Shown piece by piece: positions 13,001 to 20,800 of a stretch of 64,000 bases of DNA. The position numbers and the translations under genes are program-made. The first letter of the stretch is position 1, and each line of letters begins with the position of its first letter. This DNA comes from Liolophura sinensis (taxonomy: Eukaryota; Mollusca; Polyplacophora; Chitonida; Chitonidae). Under the pieces are notes generated by a model that was given only the letters and a program-made list of their open reading frames with translations, ran no database searches and was not told the origin of the DNA. The DNA lies in NCBI RefSeq assembly GCF_032854445.1, contig NC_088301.1, forward strand, positions 13,512,281 to 13,576,280, in the 5' to 3' direction.

Positions 13001-14572
13001 GTTAATGCTTGACCGTGCATGCAACTGTGTTGATACCTGGGCTAAACTGAAATGTGGAGAGGTAAAATTTCACCACTGAGCTGGGTAGTTTTTGCGACGA
13101 TGGCACATAGGTTAGTTCAGTACCCACTGTGGCTGGTCCAGGTACATAATTATGAATTACATTGGTACAAGTTGCCCAGTGCTCCTAGTTCATTAGCCTA
13201 CTTGTATATAAAGCTAAAAGAGGTACACAAGTAACACATGCAGTATTGCAGTACAGTACTGCAGCACAATAATCTGCTGCCCTCCTGATTTGATGTATTT
13301 ATTTTTTTACTTGATTGGTGTTTTATGCCATACTCAAGAATATTTCAATGATTCAAGACCGTGGACATCTGGGCATTTGCCGTTTTACTTGTGACAACAC
13401 GCATACTTGCTCAAATACGGAAGTGAGTGAGTGAGTGTTTGGGGTTTAACGTCGTACTTAACAATTTTTCACTCAAATGACGATGAAGGAGTCCTTAATG
13501 TGCATGTACATGTAATGTGCCTACTTGTTGCAGGACGTATTTCCACCACTCTTTTATCTACTGTTGCCTCACTGAGACGGCTTACCAAAGGTAAGTAAGC
13601 TGACCCACCCGAGCCATTATACTGATATGGGTCAGCTACAACTACCTCTTTTAGAGTCTTAAGTGTGACCCGACCCAGGATTGACCCTGGATCTACCGCT
13701 CCCAAAGCGGACGCTCTACCAACCATGCCATGGGGGCCGGTCATACGGCTGTGAAAACATTGTCTAAATAACATGGGAGTTAATACAAAACTTTGTTGAT
13801 ATTCACAATTTATATGTGCTGTGCACATTGTTCTGCTGCCTTGCATACAATAATTTCTCATTATTTTCAGCCATACTTCCCTAAATATCGTGTTGTTCAC
13901 TTCCCTATACCTTCTTTCTGTCCGCTTGCCGCTGACTCGTACCAGCGAAGTGTCCCAATGTCCGCAGTCTCAAATACAACAGCCAGTATCATGGTGGGAG
14001 GTAACCGGGCAGAGCCCAGAGGAAACCCCAGACCATCTGCAGGTTGCTGACCAACCTTCTTACGGAGAGGAAGCCATCATGAGCTTGAGCTGGAGCTGGA
14101 CTTGAACTCACAGCTACCACACTGGTGAGCGGCTCCTAAGTCGTTGCATCGTGCTGGCGTGCTAACCACCTCGGTCCTCTCCTGATATAAAGATTTAAGC
14201 TAAACCTTAATGATTATGTTCACATCTAAGCAAGACAAGCATACTAACCCTTAATCCAGGGAATGCTTTTAACATCCCGTACATTATTGCACGATGCGAT
14301 TCCATATCCCCTTGTGTCAGCATTTCCTTGGCTCCTTCGGCAGTTTTTCCTTTCACCTTTTGGCCCAGAGATCCCCCTGTTCGAATGGCATACACGCTGT
14401 CACCTCCACGTTTAGCAAGTTCTATACTGACTGTTAAAAGTTCTTTCATGCTAACTCTTTGCTCTTCTCTACTAGACAACGGCAAACCAAATAAATACCA
14501 CCAAAGACAAATCATGACAAAAATAGCACCGATAACCCCAAAGGGGTTCATCCTGACGTTTACCGCTGCCAT
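6788..14572 (-). CDS. BPNT2: BPNT2 (IMPAD1/gPAPP): Golgi 3'-phosphoadenosine 5'-phosphate phosphatase, 5 exons
   Basis: Exons in transcript order are 14572-14249, 11411-11246, 9605-9510, 8978-8802 and 7074-6788. Intron phases are 0,1,1,1, every junction is GT-AG, and the CDS totals 1,050 nt (349 residues plus stop), close to the 359-residue human protein. It belongs to the lithium-sensitive inositol-monophosphatase superfamily and hydrolyses PAP to AMP in the Golgi lumen, removing the by-product of sulfotransferases. Visible features: a single N-terminal membrane anchor at about residues 12-30 (type II topology expected); E112-E113 (metal ligand region); WIDPLDAT at 152-159 with D154 and D157 as metal ligands; and WDICAG at 278-283 with D279. 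The C-terminus is Lys/Arg-rich. It lies head-to-head with UBE2W, 227 bp apart. No frame break is seen, so the gene looks functional. Confidence 0.96.
7160..8628. repeat. 62-bp minisatellite filling BPNT2 intron 4
   Basis: About 23-24 head-to-tail copies of a unit near 62 bp fill most of this 1,727-bp intron. Each copy contains a recognisable TTTCATAATGTCAAACTAAT block; spacing was checked at about 7225, 7287 and 7349. Units differ in a patterned way (AGTCAAGAGAG, AGTGATGGTGTAATG and GTAACTGGAG variants), forming higher-order repeats of 124 bp and about 250/500 bp. The array stops about 85 bp from exon 5 and 170 bp from exon 4. Confidence 0.95.
8802..8978 (-). CDS. BPNT2: BPNT2 exon 4
   Basis: It encodes residues 196 (part) to 255 (part). 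The acceptor follows a long pyrimidine tract (TTTACCAG|TT) and the donor is GCTG|GTATGT. It holds the IVSRSH block and VPAGGAG, typical of BPNT2. The middle is Lys/Glu-rich (about residues 206-222), a variable surface loop in the family. Confidence 0.95.
9043..9412 (-). mobile_element. tRNA-headed SINE, family B type, in BPNT2 intron 3
   Basis: On the minus strand a tRNA-like head with a B-box-like GGGATCAAACCC leads into a body containing TGTGACTGAGTGGAGTGTCA. The end is CTGAAAAATTGTTAAGTATG followed by (ATTC)n. The body shares GACGGCATGGACTCGCCCTG-type sequence with a copy near 27.37 kb. Orientation matches BPNT2. Confidence 0.75.
9510..9605 (-). CDS. BPNT2: BPNT2 exon 3
   Basis: It encodes the end of codon 164 and residues 165-195, including YVTTMVCVA and GVIHRPF, both strongly conserved in BPNT2. 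The acceptor is TTATCAG|AA and the donor ACAG|GTAACA, phases 1 and 1. Joined to exon 2 it restores [13 protein letters not shown], matching the human QEYTEDLRKYVTT. Confidence 0.95.
9886..10254 (-). mobile_element. tRNA-headed SINE, family B, near full length
   Basis: On the minus strand a tRNA-like head (TAGAGCATCCGTTTCGGGAG) is followed by a body with GAGGAAGTTGAAACTTC and TCTCAGTGAGGCAGCACTAG. The end is GAAAAATTGTTAAGTTCG with (CACT)n. Copies at 13.42, 20.53 and 30.29 kb share head and body. It lies in BPNT2 intron 2 and abuts the inverted-repeat element at 10,257. Confidence 0.85.
10257..10713. mobile_element. Long-inverted-repeat non-autonomous DNA element, copy 1
   Basis: The ends are inverted copies of each other over about 85 bp, sharing AAAGGC at the tip, then AGATGAAAGACCATTA and GTTGGATTTATTTTTT. 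A second copy sits at 31,776-32,258. The right tip reads TTAA; the left tip reads ATAA here but TTAA in copy 2. No ORF of transposase size is present. TTAA flanks recall piggyBac-type insertion, but the tip sequence is not a classic piggyBac end, so the superfamily is open. Confidence 0.75.
11194..11245 (-). promoter_or_regulatory. G-run cluster at the BPNT2 intron 2 donor
   Basis: In the transcript, the first 52 bases of intron 2 contain G runs of 5, 3, 3 and 15 (the last is the C15 tract at 11194-11208 on the plus strand). Intronic G runs next to weak 5' splice sites are known hnRNP H/F-type enhancers, and four runs could also fold as a G-quadruplex. The function is inferred. Confidence 0.35.
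11246..11411 (-). CDS. BPNT2: BPNT2 exon 2 (metal-binding motif)
   Basis: It encodes residues 109-163 and the first base of 164. The acceptor is TTTACAG|GTG. It carries the SEEHE acid pair and [12 protein letters not shown], the core metal-binding motif. The donor is ACAG|GTGGGG, phase 1, a weak U1 match followed by several G runs. Confidence 0.95.
11903..12048 (-). mobile_element. Family A tRNA-SINE, 5'-truncated
   Basis: The plus strand shows the reversed 3' tail (TTTATTTATTTGATTGGTGT) followed by GCCGTACTCAACAATATTTC and body sequence with CCCACGACCATCCACAGGTT. The tRNA head is missing. Confidence 0.85.
13295..13355 (-). mobile_element. Family A SINE 3'-end fragment
   Basis: Only the tail is kept: TTGATTGGTGTTTTATGCC and ACTCAAGAATATTTC on the plus strand. 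Confidence 0.7.
13423..13742 (-). mobile_element. Family B tRNA-SINE, near full length
   Basis: The plus strand begins with (GAGT)n, then GTTTAACGTCGTACTTAACA, and ends with the reversed tRNA-like head (CCCAAAGCGGACGCTCTACC). It is closely related to the copies at 9.9, 20.5 and 30.3 kb. Confidence 0.85.
13975..14180 (-). mobile_element. Family A tRNA-SINE lacking its 3' tail
   Basis: The reversed body (GCAGAGCCCAGAGGAAACCC) and reversed tRNA head (GGACTTGAACTCACAGC B box, GTGCTAACCACCTCGG A box side) are present, but the GAATATTTC tail is absent. It ends about 70 bp from BPNT2 exon 1. Confidence 0.8.
14249..14572 (-). CDS. BPNT2: BPNT2 exon 1 (start, membrane anchor)
   Basis: It encodes residues 1-108, starting at a true ATG (14572-14570). 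The order is a short cytosolic N-terminus, the hydrophobic anchor [19 protein letters not shown], then the family block [15 protein letters not shown]. The donor is AGG|GTTAGT, phase 0. The following residues resume as FPGLR|VISEEHE, matching the human order. Confidence 0.95.
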
Positions 14573-14799
14573 GCTGGAACTTTGATGCCGATATGCTTCT
14601 ACTAGCCGCGAAGCGTATTTGATTTAAGTTTTGATCAATATTTTTAAAACACTGCAAAATTATTTGAAAAACGGGCCTGTTTACATATTTAAAGTCAAAT
14701 AGGAATATTTACTGTCTCCTTCTAACACAAACAGAAGTAGACTAATAAAGAATAAAAATACGAAACGCTCGCAAGAAATCAAACGCTGGAGAAACAAAT
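14573..14799. promoter_or_regulatory. Bidirectional promoter interval between BPNT2 and UBE2W
   Basis: Only 227 bp separate the two divergent start codons, so both 5'UTRs and core promoters must fit here or overlap the first exons. The sequence is mostly AT-rich with scattered CpG (near 14,600 and 14,760-14,790) and no TATA box at a usual distance from either ATG. TSS positions cannot be read from sequence. Confidence 0.65.
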
Positions 14800-14814
14800 A
14801 TGGCTTCCATGGAG
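14800..14814 (+). CDS. UBE2W: UBE2W exon 1 (five codons)
   Basis: It encodes MASME, followed by the donor GAG|GTTCGT, phase 0. The start is chosen because MASM matches the conserved UBE2W N-terminus and joins in frame to exon 2 (KRLHKEL). It is too short to find by ORF length. Confidence 0.9.
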
Positions 14815-17800
14815 GTTCGTTACACTTGTTCAATGATGTGAATTACTTCTGTTTGTCTAGTTTATTCTTTGAGATCAACTGAATTATACTTGTACTGATA
14901 CTGATGCCGGTTTTTCAACAAGTATTCTCACCACTGATGTTTCACATTTATCATTGAAACATTTTAAACAATTGAGATTACCTAACTGTCAAAGTGAAAC
15001 GCTAACACGAACAAAACAAAGAGGGTCACAGCTGATTGCGTTTGAGTTGGGATCCTGTAACTTTAATCTGTCAGGTCATTTTCTTTAAGAAATAATTTAG
15101 TGGAGCCGAAGTATCGTGGAAAACATAATAGATTCCGCCATCATTTCTTCTTCCTTTTTGTGAATTAATTACAAGTTTGTGAGACTGGTTTTATAGCCAG
15201 ACTGGTACAGCCTTGACAGCTGTCGTAAATGGATTTAAAGACATTCTACTTTCACCTTGTTTGGACTCCCATCATGACTAAGTTTATTATTTGATGGGTG
15301 TTATTTCACATATACGACCGTTTTGGTGTGGGAGAAAACAGGTCAGAACCCAAGGGAAACCCACGGAAAACCCACGACCGTCCCCAGGCTGCTAAAACAC
15401 CTACCCAAGTATGACCGGAGAGGAAGCCAGCATGAGCTGGACTTGAACTTACAATGACTGCATTGAGACATTCCTGGTTCATTGAACTGGCAGGCTATCC
15501 ACCTCTGTCACAATTCCACTCTCTTAGAAGTTAAATAACTGTACATGGACAAAATTTTTTCATGTGACTGACTTCCTGATATCTCTTTAACAAAAAGTGA
15601 ATAGAAATTTTGTATGACTGTTGAGATTGATTCTTTAAAGCACATTTCATTAATCAAGAAAGACTGTGTTTCTTCTGTTCCTTGGGTGCTTATTAATGTT
15701 AAATGGTCTAGTCTCCTTTGACCAAGGTTTGGATTATCATGATGTGTACATGTATTTGAATACTGTCAAATATTTGCAGAAAAGACTTCACAAAGAATTA
15801 CAAGCCTTGACCAAAGATCCACCAGCTGGCGTACAACTGGATGTAGACACAATAAGCAGAAATTTATCTCTGTAAGTATGGATCTATACAGATGTAGATG
15901 CTGTAGCATTCTGCTTTGTGGCATGTAGACTTCTTATTTCAAATGCATCAGTGTGAACCTGTTGTTCATGACCAGGATTTATGATGTCATATATGGTATC
16001 ATAACTGCTGACAACATGTATAACACTGACTAATAATGTATTCTTTATCATTGTGTAAGTGAAATATTCTTGAGCACAATGGAAAACACCAATCAAAATA
16101 ATGTATCCTATTAATTGATGCAATTCATTAAGCTTCAACATCAAGTTTGTGGGTTTTTTATTAACATTTTTTCAAGAAAGCTTTATACGTCCTGGACTCC
16201 TATCACAAGGTGAATGAAGTGTGCTAAGAAAAGAAAAGGAATTTGAAATCTAATCTTGGAAATCTCAGCATAGCTATAGTATTATAGTCCATACAGTGGT
16301 ATTATGTATTAGGCCATAGTATATGTGGTCACCAGAGGTTGAAGAAGACAAAGTAGCGTCATTTCCATATCTAAACCTTGCTACATTTACATGTACCTTG
16401 AAAATTTTAACTTCAGATGGCTTGTAGACTTGGAAGGTGCTCCAGGGACGTTATATGAAGGGGAAAAATTTCAGTTGCAGTTTAAATTTGGACCTAGGTA
16501 TCCATTTGAATCACCTCAGGTAAAAAATGTGTTAAATACTGTATTTAAAATCACCTGGAATTGCTTGGATTTTTTCACTAACTAATAATCCAGTAGTAGT
16601 ACAGTTCTTGCAGCAGGGCAATTAGTTTGTGAAAAATTCCATGCAATTATAAATGATTTACTGTGCATGTTTACAAAATAAATTTCATTTCCATCAATGT
16701 GTTTTAATAGGGGAGTTTCGAGATCAAACTCTTCACATATGTTAGCCAAATATTATTGATCACATTTAGTATAACATGGGCATGGGCACCTGAAGAAAGT
16801 TTGACAAAAAGTAGTTTAGAGTACAGACGAACAATAGAGATAATGAAACACCTGAACATTTGTGAACTTAAGAAGTTTCTGTTTGTACTCTAGAACTTTT
16901 CCCTTAAATAAATGATGGTATATGATCAGTATTATGGAAGGAGGAAATGGGAGTTCCTTGGGTAAATCCTTGGCTTTTAGCAAGTTATTGGTGATCTAAT
17001 GATATATTCGTGTTCAGTATTTGTCATTGAACCACAGTCTGATAAGTAAACATAAGTGGGCTGTAAAAAGGTATTAATTATAAAGGCTTATAGCCAAATA
17101 CCAGCTTCATCCTAATACGGAGCACTTTTGACTGAGATAAAATATTTCTCTGCACTATGTAGTTGAAATCTTCCACATTTTGAACAACTGGAGCTGATTC
17201 CACAAGCTATTTCTGATTTTAGTCAAAATTTAAAACCACTTCACAAATGCTTAGTGTTTAGTACTGCAAAATTTTGACACATTTGTGTTCTTGTCACATT
17301 TATTAGGTGGTCAAAATCTGAAGTTATAGAATCTCAAAATGCTCTAAAATCAGAATTCAGCTTTTGACTTGAGTCAGAAATGGCTTACTGCTCTGTGGAA
17401 TCAGCCCCTTTGTCCTGAATGCTCTTACAGATTTGCTCTGTCTCTATGGTAATTTTATTGTATGTTATCGTGTGTTGTAGGTTGTATTTATAGGCACCAA
17501 CATCCCAGTTCACCCTCATGTGTATAGTAATGGCCATATATGTTTGTCCATCCTGACTGAGGACTGGTCTCCGGCCCTCTCCGTCCAGTCCGTCTGTCTC
17601 AGTATTGTTAGCATGCTGTCCAGTTGTAAAGAAAAAGTAAGCCAATTTCTTATTCAGCTTTCATAAACTGAAAATACCCCTTAGAACACCAGTGTAGACA
17701 GCTTACCCTAATTCTTCTAATTTTTGGGACAGATATTATTAGGCTTGAAAGTAGAATATTACATTTCTTTACAAGCCTTTTAGGAAAGTAGTGATATGAG

Positions 17801-20800
17801 TATGTTGGTGATTAGATGGTCTAACCATGTGAGGAAAAAGAAACTCAGTATTCCTGCTACCATTACATATATATTGGCTAAAATGAGCAAGTGTCCCAAA
17901 AATGAGAAGAAATAGGGTGGTGGTTAGAGAGTGTCTTCCTTGAAGTTGGAAGACCTGGGATCAAATCCATGTAGGGTTGTACGAGGGACTTCAAAAACAT
18001 ATATGCTGAGTGCCACCAGATGATTCCTTGTCTTCATATGACTGGCAAAATTGTGTATAAGTACGACCTAAAACCCCAGGCATACATACTTATATAGTAC
18101 ACCAGCGATTATACTGAGCGCATACTTCTTCAAGATGGCCACTAGTGACATGGAACCTGGTAGTGCTGTGGGAGTAGCTACTGATACATAAGTTTTACAC
18201 TGACCACTGGAATTTAACGTGTACAGCAATGAAGTATTTGTTGGGGCCTCTGTGGCTCAGTTGGTTAGCGCGCTAGTGCAGCATATTGACCCAGGAGTCT
18301 CATACCAATGTGGTCGCTGTGAGTTCAAGCCCAGCTCAGGCTGGCTTCCTCTCCGGTTGTATGTGGGAAGGTCTGACAGCAACCTGCTGACGGTCGTGGG
18401 TTTCCCCCGGGCTCTGCTCGGTTTCCACCCACCATAATGCTGGCCGCCGTCATATAAGTGAAATATTCTTGAGTACGTCGTAAAACACCAATCAGATAAA
18501 TAAATAAATAAATGAAGTTTTTGTTAGAATGAATGAACGAACAATTGGGGTTAATCGGCCTGTTTGAATGGTATATTTAGGTGTATGGTCATAATTCAAC
18601 TTGGCATGAAAATAAGTTCAGTTTTAGCACAGTGCAAATTAAATTACACTTCTACATGTGTAAATTTGCTGATTTTGATAATATTCGTAATTTCTGTTCG
18701 CAAAAATGTTAGTGCCTACTTAAAAGGATACCAGATTGACACTGACACTGATTGGGTGAAAGAGAATAGCTAAGTTCGTTCTTCGTGTATGATTTTGTTT
18801 ATATGACATAATAACAGTTTCCGCAGAAAAAACCATTCACAAGGCCTAAAATATTTTCATCTTGTGCTCATAAGTTGCTTATATTACAAATTTTTCAGGC
18901 ATTTATATAGCGTTCTCTTTTCACAATGATCCCAAAATTTGAGGTAGTTTACATTCAGTAAGCCAATCAGCTTTGATTCTGTCTCCCTGTAAAGTGTTTG
19001 ATGGCAATATGATAAACAGTATCAGTGGTGATGTCCTGATAACCATCACAATCATTTGTAAGGTATGCGTGATGACAACAGGTGGCGCTGTTATAAGTAT
19101 GTCTGTGGTGTATTTATGACCTTCACAATGAATGGACACAGCTGCTACCCATATACCAGGTGTCAGGTGTTTTTTTTTTTACTCTCTTTATTATTGATTT
19201 TTGTGGGATTGGTAGCCATACATGTAGTATGTAGTTCATTTTAACCATTCATAAACAGTTGTTAAAATATCATAGTGTTGGAAAGCAGGTCAAGTTTTTT
19301 TATTTGCTGGACAATGAGCATTAAAACACATAAGCTTTAGTAACTAATCCCAATTGTCCCACAATGCTGCCAGGGTCAGCTTTGTGTAGTTCTGTACATA
19401 TCATTAATAGTGTCATCTTTGTAACCAATGAATATCAGAACATCAGTAAAAACATACTATTTGTTGGGTGTAACCTGGCACTTTGTGTACTTCTAAAGTT
19501 TTTCTTGAGATTTTGGTGGGTTTTTGGTTTATTTTTCTGTCCATGTTAATTTAAAAATCCCTCTGTTTTTCATTAACCAGAATAAATAAGAAAAGATCTC
19601 CCGACCGATCAGTCCTGTGTTTGTGATAAGGCCGGGCTATGCCTAATAAAGAGTTTTCCAGGATGGCCTCAGTATTGAAAAGTAAAGGCCATGTTATTAA
19701 AATCAGTGTATATTTATAATGACATCAATACTAAGTACATATCAGGCACTAAATTTTTGTACAGGTAATCAAAGCATATTGTTGTAGGGCAACCAGGGAA
19801 CAGTGTTTGACTTTTGGGAGTACAGCCTCATTTGTCGCTGTTCATAAACAATAGGTGGCGCTCTGTGTTATCGCATGACATCAAAAGGGAAATTATACAT
19901 TATAACATTCTGAGTCATAATTATTTATTCTGTAACTTTGTTTACGTGTTGTATAAGCCGTAAGACGGTCATGTGCGGTTATAATCTTGTCAGAAGCACG
20001 CCTATGTACCTGTACAGTTACACATGATTTGTTTGTTTCAGAAAAGACCACCAGACAATGCTTTTTATGTGAAAACATGCAGCAAGAATCCCAAGAAAAC
20101 AAGATGGTGGTATCATGGTGAGAGCGTTCATTAATTTAAAACGGGTTTAACTTTCCAATTAAAATGTATTGTAGTGGCCTCATTGACCCAGGAGCCCCTC
20201 ACCAAAGCGGTTGCTGTGAATTCAAGTCCAGTTCATGCTGGCTTCCTCCCCAGCCGTATGTAGGAAGGTCTGTCAGCAAGCTGCGGGTGGTTGTGGGTTC
20301 CCTCGCGCCCTGCCAGGTTTCTTCCCATCATAATGCTGGCTGCTGTCGTATTATTCTTGAGCACAGCATAAAACACCAATGAAATGAATAAATAAATAAA
20401 TAAATAAAATGTATTTTGATCACCATTTCTATTGATCTTCATTTCTATAAAGTAACATAGTTACAAATTAACCCATCAGCTGTGGAGAAGGGATGATTGT
20501 TAGGGGGAAAACACCTTCATTTGCCACCGGCGCCAATAGCACAGTTGGTGGAGCATCCGCTTCGGGAGCGATAGATTCAGTCCTGGTTTGAGTGACACCT
20601 AAGACTTTAAAAGAGGAAGTTGTATCTTCCTCACTTTACGTTCAGCATACTGGCTTGGGCAGTCACAGGGCAGCTTGCTTGCCACCGGTAAGTCGTCTCA
20701 GTGAATCATCAATAGATAAAAGAGCAACAGAAATCCCTGTAATAAGGAGGCACATTATATACACTCTTAGGACTTCTTCGTCATCATATGATTGCAAAAT

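Larger units (their letters stand above)
11412..14248 (-). other. BPNT2 intron 1: no gene, several SINEs
   Basis: This 2.8-kb intron contains a truncated family A SINE (11903-12048), a short family A tail fragment (13295-13355), a near-complete family B SINE (13423-13742) and a 3'-truncated family A SINE (13975-14180). The ORFs it contains start at non-ATG codons or run through these repeats; none looks like an exon. Confidence 0.6.

Noticed and set aside
18243-18320. Possible functional tRNA genes at SINE heads
   Set aside because: A and B boxes are present but the acceptor stem does not close and the sequence continues into the SINE body and tail.
18219-18437. ORFs over 18.2, 20.2 and 43.55 kb
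   Set aside because: All are translations of family A SINEs; the same peptide phrases recur in each copy.
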